Assembly: GCA_900768345.1 (NCBI GenBank)
Contig: CAAGCO010000026.1
Location: forward strand, 1 to 59,055
Source: Bacilli bacterium
GTDB lineage: Bacteria > Bacillota_I > Bacilli_A > RF39 > UBA660
Length of the DNA: 59,055 bases
Direction of reading: 5' to 3'
The notes under the pieces are model-generated. The model ran no database searches. It was given only the letters and a program-made list of their open reading frames with translations, and was not told the DNA's origin. Shown piece after piece: positions 51,695 to 59,055 of this stretch (position 1 is its first letter; each line of letters opens with the position of its first letter). A program made the translations under genes and the position numbers.

Positions 51695-52948
51695 ATGTTT
51701 GCTACTTTTAAGCAAATATTTAGATCTTCTAACAAAGATTTAAGAGCAAGAATATTATTTACATTAGGTGTATTATTCATTTTTGCTTTAGGTAATTCCA
51801 TAACTATTCCTGGTATGAATGTTATTACTGGAGATATCGGATTTTTAGAATTATTTAATGCAATGAGTGGTGGAGGTTTAAAACAATTTTCAATCTTCGC
51901 ATTAGGTGTTATGCCTTATATCACTGCATCAATTATTATTCAAATTCTTCAAATGGATATTATTCCATACTTTAAAGAATTAAAAGAAATGGGAGAAGAA
52001 GGAAGACGTAAAATTGCAAAAATAACTAGATATTCTGGTTTAGCAATTGCATTTATTCAAGGTTTCTTCTATCCAATGATGTTCTTAGGTAAGACTCAAG
52101 AACCAATGATGTATTTCAAAATTGCTATAATCTTAACAGCTGGTACTGCCTTCTTGTTATGGTTAGGTGATGAAATTACAAATAAAGGAATCGGTAATGG
52201 TGTTTCGTTAATAATCATGGCTGGTATTGTTAATACTTTACCAAGTATGTTTGTTACTGCATTTCAATCATTAATTCCTAATGCAAATAATGAAGTGTTA
52301 GCTTGGGCTAAATTCATAATATTTGTTCTATTATATGTATTTATAGTAGTTGGAGTTATCTGGGTTGAACAAGCTGAAAGACGTATACCAATCCAGTATT
52401 CAAATAGAAGTTCATCTAGTTATGGTGGACAACAAACATTCTTACCATTAAAGTTGAATTCTGCAAATGTAATGCCTGTAATTATTGCAAGCGTTATAAT
52501 GGGAATTCCATCAATTCTTGCTTATTTTATTAAGAATGCTAAAGTAATATCTTTCTTAAATAACTATTTATCAACATCTAAACCAGTAGGTTTTGTGATT
52601 TATATAGTTTTAATAGTAGCATTTACTTATATATATACATTCTTAACAATTAATCCTGAAGAATTGAGTAAAAATTTAAATAAAAATGGTGGTTATATTC
52701 CTGGTATTAGACCTGGAAGTGAAACTAAAAAATATATATCAAAAGTTTTAGGAAGAATAACATTTATGGGAGCATTCTTTATAGCATTGCTTGCATCTAT
52801 TCCAACTATATTTACAGCTTTAACTGGACTTCCAGAAACTGTTAAATTAGGTGGTACATCAATGTTAATAGCAGTTGGTGTTCTTCTTGAAACATATAAA
52901 CAACTTGAAAGTTCTGTTGCATCAAGAAATTATAGTAATAGGAGATAA
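51695..52948 (+). CDS. secY: Protein translocase subunit SecY
   Basis: A 417-residue protein with ten membrane helices, the SecYEG channel. The plug-side motif SGGGLKQFSIFALGVMPYIT, AERRIPIQYSNR and the late NPEELSKNLNKNGGYIPGIRPG are family hallmarks. It starts after GGAGGTG and ends one base before adk. Confidence 0.96.
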   Translation: MFATFKQIFRSSNKDLRARILFTLGVLFIFALGNSITIPGMNVITGDIGFLELFNAMSGGGLKQFSIFALGVMPYITASIIIQILQMDIIPYFKELKEMGEEGRRKIAKITRYSGLAIAFIQGFFYPMMFLGKTQEPMMYFKIAIILTAGTAFLLWLGDEITNKGIGNGVSLIIMAGIVNTLPSMFVTAFQSLIPNANNEVLAWAKFIIFVLLYVFIVVGVIWVEQAERRIPIQYSNRSSSSYGGQQTFLPLKLNSANVMPVIIASVIMGIPSILAYFIKNAKVISFLNNYLSTSKPVGFVIYIVLIVAFTYIYTFLTINPEELSKNLNKNGGYIPGIRPGSETKKYISKVLGRITFMGAFFIALLASIPTIFTALTGLPETVKLGGTSMLIAVGVLLETYKQLESSVASRNYSNRR

Positions 52949-52949
52949 T

Positions 52950-53597
52950 ATGAATTTAATTTTAATTGCACCACCAGCAGCGGGTAAAGGAACTCTTGCT
53001 TCAATGTTAACAGAGAAGTATGGACTTGTAAGTATCTCTGCCGGTGAACTTTTAAGGGGTGTTGATCCAACAACTGAACTTGGAAAACAAATTAGAGATA
53101 TTCAATCAAGACGTGAACTTGTTAATGATGAAATTACTAATCAATTAATGAGAGAAAGATTAATGAAAGATGATATTAAGAATGGATTTATTCTTGATGG
53201 TTATCCAAGACATATGCCTCAAGTAGATGCTACTGAGAAAATATGTTCTGATCTTAACTTAAAAATTGATTATGCAGTACTTCTTAATGTTGATTATGAA
53301 ATGGCATTAAAAAGAACTTTAGGAAGAGAAATTTGTCCTAAATGTAAAAAAACATATAATAGTTTAACTGGGGTTAATGCTCCATTAAAAGAAGGTATAT
53401 GTAATGACTGTGGTGTTGAGTTAACAAAACGTAATGATGATAATGAAGAAACTTTTAAAAAAGGTTTCGCTATGTTTATTGAAAATTGTACACCAGTTAT
53501 TGAATATTATAGGAACAAAGGTATTTTAATTGAATTAAATGCTAATGGTTCTGCTGATGACACAATGAGAGAGTTTGAGAATATTATAAGGAAGTAA
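52950..53597 (+). CDS. adk: Adenylate kinase with altered Walker A
   Basis: A 215-residue kinase (AMP + ATP to 2 ADP). ATG 52950 has GGAG nearby and gives the normal N-terminus MNLILIAPPAAGKGT; an upstream in-frame start inside secY is spurious. The usual GxPGAGKGT reads APPAAGKGT here, with Ala at two usual Gly positions. ILDGYPRHMPQ is kept. The lid carries two CxxC pairs (CPKC, CNDC), so it binds zinc. The place after secY is standard. Confidence 0.95.
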   Translation: MNLILIAPPAAGKGTLASMLTEKYGLVSISAGELLRGVDPTTELGKQIRDIQSRRELVNDEITNQLMRERLMKDDIKNGFILDGYPRHMPQVDATEKICSDLNLKIDYAVLLNVDYEMALKRTLGREICPKCKKTYNSLTGVNAPLKEGICNDCGVELTKRNDDNEETFKKGFAMFIENCTPVIEYYRNKGILIELNANGSADDTMREFENIIRK

Positions 53598-53601
53598 TAA
53601 A

Positions 53602-54351
53602 ATGATTAGTATTAAAAATGAACAAGAAATAGAATTAATGAGAATATCTGGTCAAATAACTTATGGAGCATTATCAAGTTTAAAAGATTTTATTAAACCT
53701 GGTATAACTACAAAAGATATTGATAAATATTGTTATGACTATATAACTAGTCACGATGCTATTCCATCTTTTCTTGGTTATGAAGGGTTTCCAGCAACTG
53801 CTTGTGTTAGTATTAACGATATGGTAGTTCACGGAATCCCTGATGATACTGTCATTAATGATGGAGATATAGTATCAGTTGACTTAGGATCTATATATAA
53901 AGGATATCACTCAGATTCAGCGTATACTTATATAGTTGGTAAAACTAGTAAGAAAAACAAAAAATTTGTAAGTGATACACAGAAAGCTTTATATAAAGGC
54001 ATTTCTGTAATTAAAGAAGGTATTAAACTAAATCAAGTTTGTTCTGCGATAGGTAGGGTTGCTAAAGAGAATCATTATGGAGTATTTACTTGTTTAACTG
54101 GACATGGTGTTGGACGAGATCTTCATGAAGATCCATATATTCCTAATCTTAGTAATCATGAAAGTGAAGGAATCATACTTAAAGCAGGTATGACTTTAGC
54201 AATAGAGCCAATGTTTAGTTTAGGTACAAAAGAAGTGTGGCTTCTTCCTGATGAATGGGGAATTGTTACTCAAGATGGAAGTTTAGCAGCTCACTTCGAA
54301 CATACAGTCCTTGTAACTAAAGACGGTTACGAGATATTAACAGGAGAGTGA
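53602..54351 (+). CDS. map: Methionine aminopeptidase
   Basis: A 249-residue type I enzyme removing the initiator Met. The five metal ligands are visible: two Asp in VSVDLGSIYKGYHSDSAY, His in TGHGVGRDLHE, Glu in LAIEPMFSLG and Glu in AHFEHTVLV. It starts four bases after adk and is followed closely by infA. Confidence 0.96.
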   Translation: MISIKNEQEIELMRISGQITYGALSSLKDFIKPGITTKDIDKYCYDYITSHDAIPSFLGYEGFPATACVSINDMVVHGIPDDTVINDGDIVSVDLGSIYKGYHSDSAYTYIVGKTSKKNKKFVSDTQKALYKGISVIKEGIKLNQVCSAIGRVAKENHYGVFTCLTGHGVGRDLHEDPYIPNLSNHESEGIILKAGMTLAIEPMFSLGTKEVWLLPDEWGIVTQDGSLAAHFEHTVLVTKDGYEILTGE

Positions 54352-54354
54352 AAA

Positions 54355-54576
54355 ATGGCCAAAGATAAAGACGGTTATATTGAACTTGAAGGAAAGGTAT
54401 TAGAAATTTTACCTGGAGGAGACTTCAAAGTAAAATTAGATAATGGGCACATAGTAGAAGCCCGCGTTTCTGGAAAAATGCGCTTGAACATGATTCGTAT
54501 TTACCCAGGTGATACTGTGCTTATGGAAATACCTATTTGTGATTTAACACGTGGGCGTATAATTTATAGAAAGTAA
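54355..54576 (+). CDS. infA: Translation initiation factor IF-1
   Basis: A 73-residue OB-fold protein (DGYIELEGKVLEILPGGDFK; MRLNMIRIYPGDTVLMEI) that occupies the A site during initiation. GGAG ribosome site inside the end of map. Confidence 0.96.
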   Translation: MAKDKDGYIELEGKVLEILPGGDFKVKLDNGHIVEARVSGKMRLNMIRIYPGDTVLMEIPICDLTRGRIIYRK

Positions 54577-54591
54577 ATGGAGGGATTGAAC

Positions 54592-54705
54592 GTGAAAGTA
54601 AGACCATCAGTAAAAAAGATTTGCGATAAATGCAAAATTATTAAAAGAAACGGAAAAGTTAGGGTAATTTGTGAAAATCCTAAACATAAACAAAGACAAG
54701 GTTAA
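54592..54705 (+). CDS. rpmJ: 50S ribosomal protein L36
   Basis: A 37-residue zinc protein starting at GTG: MKVRPSVKKICDKCKIIKRN, then VICENPKHKQRQG. The ligands CDKC, C and H mark the zinc (C+) form. It lies between infA and rpsM as usual, after GGAGGG. Confidence 0.95.
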   Translation: MKVRPSVKKICDKCKIIKRNGKVRVICENPKHKQRQG

Positions 54706-54718
54706 GTAGGAGGAAAAT

Positions 54719-55084
54719 ATGGCACGTATTAAAAATATTGACTTACCAAAAAATAAAAGAATAGTAGTAGCACTTACTTATATTTATGGAATTGGTCCAA
54801 CTAGAGCACATGAAATTTGCGCTTCTGCAAATGTAAGTGAAGATACTAGAACTGATAATTTAACAGTTGAAGAAATTAATCGTTTAAGAGCTGAAGCTGA
54901 TAAATATGTATTAGTTGGTGATTTAAAAAGAGACGTTGAAATGAATATTAAAACTAAAATGGAAATTAATTCATATCAAGGTACAAGACATAAAAAAGGC
55001 TTACCAGTAAGAGGTCAACATACAAGTAGAAATGCTAGAACTCGTAAAGGTAAAGGTAAGACTATTGCTAATAAGAAGAAATAG
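54719..55084 (+). CDS. rpsM: 30S ribosomal protein S13
   Basis: A 121-residue S13 (IDLPKNKRIVVALTYIYGIG; GLPVRGQHTSRNARTRKGKG) contacting P-site tRNA and the large subunit. Confidence 0.97.
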   Translation: MARIKNIDLPKNKRIVVALTYIYGIGPTRAHEICASANVSEDTRTDNLTVEEINRLRAEADKYVLVGDLKRDVEMNIKTKMEINSYQGTRHKKGLPVRGQHTSRNARTRKGKGKTIANKKK

Positions 55085-55096
55085 GAGGGATAACTT

Positions 55097-55480
55097 ATGG
55101 CTTATAATAGAAGAAAAAGAAAAGCAAAGAGAGATATCACTGAAGGTCAAGCACATATTCATTCTACATTTAATAACACAATTGTAACAATTACTGATAA
55201 TAATGGTGGAGTTGTTAGCTGGGCATCTTCAGGAACTGTTGGATACAAAGGAAGTAAAAAGAAAACTCCTTTCGCTGCAGGTATGAGTGCTGAAGCTGCT
55301 GGAAAAGCTGCTTTCGATGCTGGAATTAGAAAAGTTGAAGTTTTTGTTAAAGGAATTGGTGGAGGACGTGAAACAGCTGTTAGAAGTTTACAAACTGCAG
55401 GTTTAGAAATTACAGCTATTAATGATGTTACACCAGTACCACATAATGGATGCAGACCACCTAAGAGAAGACGTATATAA
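55097..55480 (+). CDS. rpsK: 30S ribosomal protein S11
   Basis: A 127-residue S11 (HSTFNNTIVTITDNNGGVVS; VTPVPHNGCRPPKRRRI) of the 30S platform. AGGAGGG ribosome site. Confidence 0.97.
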   Translation: MAYNRRKRKAKRDITEGQAHIHSTFNNTIVTITDNNGGVVSWASSGTVGYKGSKKKTPFAAGMSAEAAGKAAFDAGIRKVEVFVKGIGGGRETAVRSLQTAGLEITAINDVTPVPHNGCRPPKRRRI

Positions 55481-55505
55481 GAGTTAAGAAAGGGGAATAA
55501 ATACC

Positions 55506-56453
55506 ATGTTAAAATTTATTAAACCAGATTATAAAGTAAACGAATATGTTGAAAGTAATTATTATGGAAAGTTTGTTTTAGAACCACTTGAAAGAGGTTT
55601 TGGAACTACTATAGGAAACGCTCTTAGAAGAGTTATGCTATCAAGCTTAGAAGGTAGTGCAATTACAGATGTTAAAATCGAAGGTGTTATGCACGAATTT
55701 CAAAAAATGGATGGAGTAGTAGAAGATGTTACTGAAATTATTCTTAATCTAAAAAAATTAGTATTAAAAAATCATAGTGAAAACGATCAAGTATTACATT
55801 TAAAAGCTAATAGTGAGGGAGAAGTTCATGCTTCTGATATAGATAAAAATTCTGAAGTAGAAATTATTAATCCAGATCTATTAATAGCTACATTATCAAA
55901 AGGTGGTAGCTTAGATATGACTATGACTGTTTCAAATGGTCGTGGTTATGTTGATGGAAAAATCAATGCTATTGCTGTTAGAGATGTAGTTGGTGCTATT
56001 GGTGTAGATTCATTATATAGTCCAATTGAAAGAGTTAGTTATGAAGTTGAACCTGCTCGTGTAGGACAAAATGATAATTATGATAAATTAACTTTAAATG
56101 TATGGACAAATGGAGCTATCAAACCAGAAGAAGCTGTTGCTCGTGCTGCTAAGATAATCATTGATCATTTTGAAATTATCACTGATTTACATAATTTAAC
56201 AGGAATCGAAAGTGTTCTTGCTGATAAAGAAGAAAACTCAGTTCAAAAGACATTAGAAACTCCTATCGAAGAATTAGATCTTTCTGTTAGAGCATATAAC
56301 TGCTTAAAGAGAGATGCTATTCATACTTTACAAGATTTAACATCTAAGAGTGAATCAGAAATGATGAAAATTAGAAATCTTGGTAAAAAATCATTAAAGG
56401 AAGTTTTAGATAAAGTTAGAGACATGGGACTTAAGTTCCGTGATGAAGATTAA
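55506..56453 (+). CDS. rpoA: RNA polymerase alpha subunit
   Basis: A 315-residue alpha subunit. The N-terminal assembly domain (about 1-225; FVLEPLERGFGTTIGNALRR) and C-terminal DNA/activator-binding domain (about 245-310; ELDLSVRAYNCLKR, KSLKEVLDKVRDMGLKFRDE) are both complete. Confidence 0.97.
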   Translation: MLKFIKPDYKVNEYVESNYYGKFVLEPLERGFGTTIGNALRRVMLSSLEGSAITDVKIEGVMHEFQKMDGVVEDVTEIILNLKKLVLKNHSENDQVLHLKANSEGEVHASDIDKNSEVEIINPDLLIATLSKGGSLDMTMTVSNGRGYVDGKINAIAVRDVVGAIGVDSLYSPIERVSYEVEPARVGQNDNYDKLTLNVWTNGAIKPEEAVARAAKIIIDHFEIITDLHNLTGIESVLADKEENSVQKTLETPIEELDLSVRAYNCLKRDAIHTLQDLTSKSESEMMKIRNLGKKSLKEVLDKVRDMGLKFRDED

Positions 56454-56466
56454 TTAGGAGGATACA

Positions 56467-56811
56467 ATGGCATTATATAGAAAATTAAATAGAGAAACTC
56501 GTGTTAGAAAAAGTATTCTATCTGGTTTAACTAAAAGTGTACTTGAATTTGGATATGTAGAAACTACTGAACAAAGAGCTAAAGAAGCTCACAAATTCGT
56601 TGAAAAAATGATTACATATGCTAAAAAAGGTGATTTAGTTTCTAGAAGAAAAGCACTTGCTTTCTTAAATAACGATAAAGATTTAGTTAAAAAGTTATTT
56701 GATGAATATGCTACTAAATATGCTGATAGAAAAGGTGGATATACTAGAATAATTAAACTAAAAGAAAGAATCGGAGACGATGCTTTAATCGTTCGTTTAG
56801 AATTAGTATAA
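56467..56811 (+). CDS. rplQ: 50S ribosomal protein L17
   Basis: A 114-residue L17 (RKSILSGLTKSVLEFGYVET; GGYTRIIKLKERIGDDAL), last gene of the alpha operon, with a clear terminator directly after. Confidence 0.97.
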   Translation: MALYRKLNRETRVRKSILSGLTKSVLEFGYVETTEQRAKEAHKFVEKMITYAKKGDLVSRRKALAFLNNDKDLVKKLFDEYATKYADRKGGYTRIIKLKERIGDDALIVRLELV

Positions 56812-56836
56812 GATTGAAGAAATTCAATCTTTTTTA
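56811..56836 (+). terminator. Terminator of the ribosomal cluster
   Basis: AGATTGAA (56811-56818) pairs with TTCAATCT (56823-56830), loop GAAA, then a T-run. Confidence 0.9.
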
Positions 56837-56917
56837 TTTGTGTAAATATAAATTTTGTTCTTTAAAATTGAAAAAATATGTTGTATAATTCTTTATAGAT
56901 GATAGAGTGGTGAAGAC

Positions 56918-58087
56918 ATGAGTAAGGATATAAAGAAATCAGTAGAATTTAATTTGGTTGAAGTTATTGTTATTATTTTAATCACTGGAATTGTTGTTAG
57001 TGTAGCTAGTGGATTACTCGTTTTTAAAAATTATGATAAATTATCTAGTGTTGCTCCTAGCGATTCTACTACTAATTTTTCTGAATTTAATAAAGCTTAT
57101 AATCATATCGTAAGTAGCTATGTTAAAGACGTAGATAAAGATAAGTTAATCGAAGCTGCTATTGAGGGTATGTATACTTATTTAAATGATGAATATAGTA
57201 TATATATGGATGAAGAAACTACTAAGTCTTTAGAAGAAAGATTAGATGGACAATATACTGGCGTAGGCATTGAGATTACTGTAAACAATGACGATAATAA
57301 AATAATTATAAATAAGGTTTTTAGTAATTCATCTGCTATGGATGCTGGTCTTAAAGCAGGTGATGAATTGATTGCTTTAGATGGTGTGTCATTAAGTGAT
57401 AAAAAATATACATATGTTTCTGATACTATAAAAAGTAGCAAAAAAGATTCTTTTAAAATTAAATATATTCGAGATGGTAAAGAATACGAAGTTACTTTAA
57501 AGAAAAAGAATGTTCTTATAGATTCTGTTATATCTAAAGAATATGGAAATGTTGGTTATATTCAAATACAAACTTTCTCTGCTACTACTAGTAAGCAAGT
57601 AAAAGATAAGATAAATGGATTTAATAAAAATATTGATTCTATTGTTATAGATGTCAGAAATAATACTGGAGGATATTTAAATGCTGCATATGAAATTGCT
57701 GATTATTTTGTTGCAAAAGGAAAACCAATTTATCAATTAAAAGATAAAGAAGGTAAAGTAACAATTTATAAAGCAAAAAGCAATGTTTTAAGGGAATTTA
57801 AAGGCATTTCTATACTTATAAATGAATATAGTGCATCTGCTTCAGAAGTACTTACATTAGCCTTAAAAGAGAGTGCAAATGCAACTACGATTGGCATTAA
57901 ATCTTATGGTAAGGGAACTGTTCAGGAAACTGATACTTTATCAAGTGGAGCTATGGTAAAATATACTACTGCATATTGGTTAAGCCCTAATGGAAATTCT
58001 ATAAATACTATAGGTATTTCACCAGATATTGAAGAAAAAAATGCAAATAAACAATTAGATACTGCTATTAAAATGTATAAGAAGTAA
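56918..58087 (+). CDS. CtpA-type S41 protease with PDZ domain
   Basis: A 389-residue protease. One N-terminal helix (about 15-40) anchors it outside. A PDZ domain (about 105-195; QYTGVGIEI, GLKAGDELIALDG) is followed by the S41 domain with the Ser of SASASE and the Lys of SYGKGTVQ as catalytic dyad. Relatives are CtpA/CtpB and Prc, which act on envelope or sporulation proteins. It stands alone after the ribosomal terminator. Confidence 0.9.
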   Translation: MSKDIKKSVEFNLVEVIVIILITGIVVSVASGLLVFKNYDKLSSVAPSDSTTNFSEFNKAYNHIVSSYVKDVDKDKLIEAAIEGMYTYLNDEYSIYMDEETTKSLEERLDGQYTGVGIEITVNNDDNKIIINKVFSNSSAMDAGLKAGDELIALDGVSLSDKKYTYVSDTIKSSKKDSFKIKYIRDGKEYEVTLKKKNVLIDSVISKEYGNVGYIQIQTFSATTSKQVKDKINGFNKNIDSIVIDVRNNTGGYLNAAYEIADYFVAKGKPIYQLKDKEGKVTIYKAKSNVLREFKGISILINEYSASASEVLTLALKESANATTIGIKSYGKGTVQETDTLSSGAMVKYTTAYWLSPNGNSINTIGISPDIEEKNANKQLDTAIKMYKK

Positions 58088-58107
58088 TTGTTAATTGCTC
58101 CTTTTTG
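58081..58107 (+). terminator. Weak terminator after the S41 protease
   Basis: AGTAATT (58083-58089) pairs with AATTGCT (58093-58099) with one G-U, then CC and five T. Confidence 0.5.
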
Positions 58108-58180
58108 TTTACACTCTTATAAAGAAAGAATTTTAATTTTATGTATTGTGTGTTAAAATATATTTAGAAAGAGGTGTCTT

Positions 58181-58708
58181 ATGAACATTAAGGTCGGAGA
58201 CACACTTGTTATTCATTGCTATAAACATAATGGTGTGATACATAAATCTTGGAAGTCTGCTGTTGTGTTAGAAGTAAATGATGATTTTATTGTTTTGGGT
58301 AATGAAAATGTATTAGTTACAAAGCAAGACGGAAGAACTTGGCATACTAAAGAGCCAGCAATAATGTTTTTCTATAAAAAAAGATGGTTTAATATAATTG
58401 CACAATTGAAAAGTAATGGTATATTTTATTATTGCAATATAGCAAGTCCTTATGTTATAGATAGTGGTGTTGTAAAGTATATTGATTACGATTTAGATTT
58501 AAGGGTATTTAATGATGGCGCATTTAAAATTCTCGATAGAAATGAATATAACTATCATAAAAAGTTGATGAAATATCCTAGAGAAGTTAATTATATTATT
58601 AAAGAGGAATTGTCATCTTTGATAGAAATGAAAAAAGCAGGTGAGTTTCCATTTGATACTCATGTTATAGAATATTACTATAATATATTTAGAAAAATCA
58701 CAAAATAA
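58181..58708 (+). CDS. DUF402 protein, nucleoside tri-/diphosphatase (YgaC/Ntdp-like)
   Basis: A 175-residue DUF402 protein. The family pattern is clear: HCYKHNGVIHKSWKSAVVL at the start, the HTKEPAIMFFYKKRWFNIIA block, and YYCNIASPYVID with acidic DYDLDLRV; these acidic residues bind metal and phosphate. Bacillus YgaC hydrolyses nucleoside tri- and diphosphates. AGAGGTG precedes the ATG and a terminator follows. Confidence 0.88.
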   Translation: MNIKVGDTLVIHCYKHNGVIHKSWKSAVVLEVNDDFIVLGNENVLVTKQDGRTWHTKEPAIMFFYKKRWFNIIAQLKSNGIFYYCNIASPYVIDSGVVKYIDYDLDLRVFNDGAFKILDRNEYNYHKKLMKYPREVNYIIKEELSSLIEMKKAGEFPFDTHVIEYYYNIFRKITK

Positions 58709-58720
58709 TGTGATTTTTTA
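58693..58720 (+). terminator. Terminator after the DUF402 gene
   Basis: AATCACA (58696-58702) pairs with TGTGATT (58709-58715) followed by T; the stem overlaps the stop region. Confidence 0.8.
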
Positions 58721-58790
58721 TTTATAAAAGCATATAATAATATGTATATTTCAGTGAAAATAAAAAATGTAAAAAAACTTTAAAAAAATA

Positions 58791-58819
58791 TTTACTTTTA
58801 AAAAACACTGTGTTAATAT
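58791..58819 (+). promoter_or_regulatory. Candidate upstream rRNA promoter P1
   Basis: TTTACT (58791-58796) and TAATAT (58814-58819), 17 bases apart. The early transcript would contain the hairpin TGTTTC/GAAACA (around 58830-58845). Weaker than the downstream promoter. Confidence 0.45.
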
Positions 58820-58946
58820 ATATAGCGTTGTTTCAAAAGAAACAGCAAAAACTATAGCATAAATGACTTAAAATTAAGATTATTTCTTGATTAAATCATT
58901 AAAAAATAAAAAATGTCAAAAAAAATATAAAATTTAAAAAAAGTTG

Positions 58947-58975
58947 TTGACATTGAAATATGAAAATGCTATATT
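58947..58975 (+). promoter_or_regulatory. Main rRNA operon promoter
   Basis: Consensus TTGACA (58947-58952) and TATATT (58970-58975), 17 bases apart, preceded by A/T tracts that could act as an UP element. Confidence 0.8.
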
Positions 58976-58980
58976 ATATG

Positions 58981-59055
58981 AGCAACCGCAGGAAATGCGA
59001 TTGAAATGATCTTTGAAAACTAAGTAAAATAATGAGTTTTGTAGACAGGATTAAA
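58981..59055 (+). promoter_or_regulatory. rRNA leader with boxB-like hairpin and boxA
   Basis: CAACCGCA/TGCGATTG (58982-59002, one C-A mismatch) forms a boxB-like hairpin, and GATCTTTGAAAACT (59008 onward) matches the boxA element that precedes 16S rRNA in Firmicutes and recruits NusB-S10. The 16S gene itself is not reached; it should start soon after the window ends. Confidence 0.8.

Noticed and set aside
52875..52949. Extended adk N-terminus starting inside secY
   Set aside because: The extension overlaps secY, lacks family similarity, and a good start with GGAG lies at 52950.
1..59055. CRISPR arrays, tRNA genes and intact insertion sequences
   Set aside because: No regularly spaced repeats, cloverleaf-like segments or transposase frames were seen by eye.

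Overview
The window is low-GC (roughly 30%) Firmicutes chromosome. Evidence for this: strong AGGAGG ribosome sites, sigma-A type promoters, WhiA, FtsEX with a PcsB-like hydrolase, a Spo0A response regulator, YgaC-type DUF402 protein, S14 of the zinc (type Z) class, and the Gram-positive order of the S10-spc-alpha ribosomal cluster. TGA is used as a normal stop and a release factor 2 gene is present, so this is not a UGA-reassigned mollicute. The best guess is an uncultured gut member of the Bacilli (Erysipelotrichales/RF39-like); the exact lineage is inference. Every gene except clpP lies on the + strand.

Region 1 (1-3.9 kb) is the recombination end of an integrative element: a sigma-like regulator under a hairpin that buries its ribosome site, a structured intergenic stretch, two small ORFs, an excisionase and a tyrosine integrase. 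Gene debris follows (a SEC-C tail and a broken membrane ORF). No conjugation genes are in the window.

Region 2 (3.9-13.7 kb) is accessory: a NatAB-like ABC transporter with a membrane-anchored M13 metallopeptidase, a double GNAT acetyltransferase, a broken NTPase gene, a sugar nucleotidyltransferase, a tight four-gene cluster (deoxyribosyltransferase-like, NUDIX, uracil-DNA-glycosylase-like, WYL regulator), a SIS-domain protein and an unknown gene.

Region 3 (13.8-26.6 kb) is mostly core: prfB (apparently leaderless and without the usual frameshift), ftsE-ftsX-pcsB, whiA, clpP, a TGS-uridine kinase, gap, a pilin-like protein carrying BspA/DUF285 repeats, a GH3 hexosaminidase and glmS.

Region 4 (26.7-33.5 kb) is a five-gene envelope operon: a lamin-tail/CotH kinase protein, a VTC-type polyphosphate polymerase, DUF4956, a secreted two-module protein and a NAGPA-type phosphodiester glycosidase. 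This is the best candidate for a little-described system. Region 5 (33.5-42.4 kb) has a dNMP kinase-like gene, pgk, tpiA, a membrane protein, spo0A, gpmI, a single-pass surface protein, and an acyltransferase plus glycolipid glycosyltransferase pair.

Region 6 (42.5-56.8 kb) is the S10-spc-alpha ribosomal supercluster with a conserved-looking leader. rpmD (L30) is absent, and a roughly 250-nt stretch between S14 and S8 is open in one frame and rich in hairpins. Region 7 holds a CtpA-type protease, a DUF402 gene and, at the window edge, the promoters and boxA-like leader of an rRNA operon whose 16S gene should begin just beyond the end.
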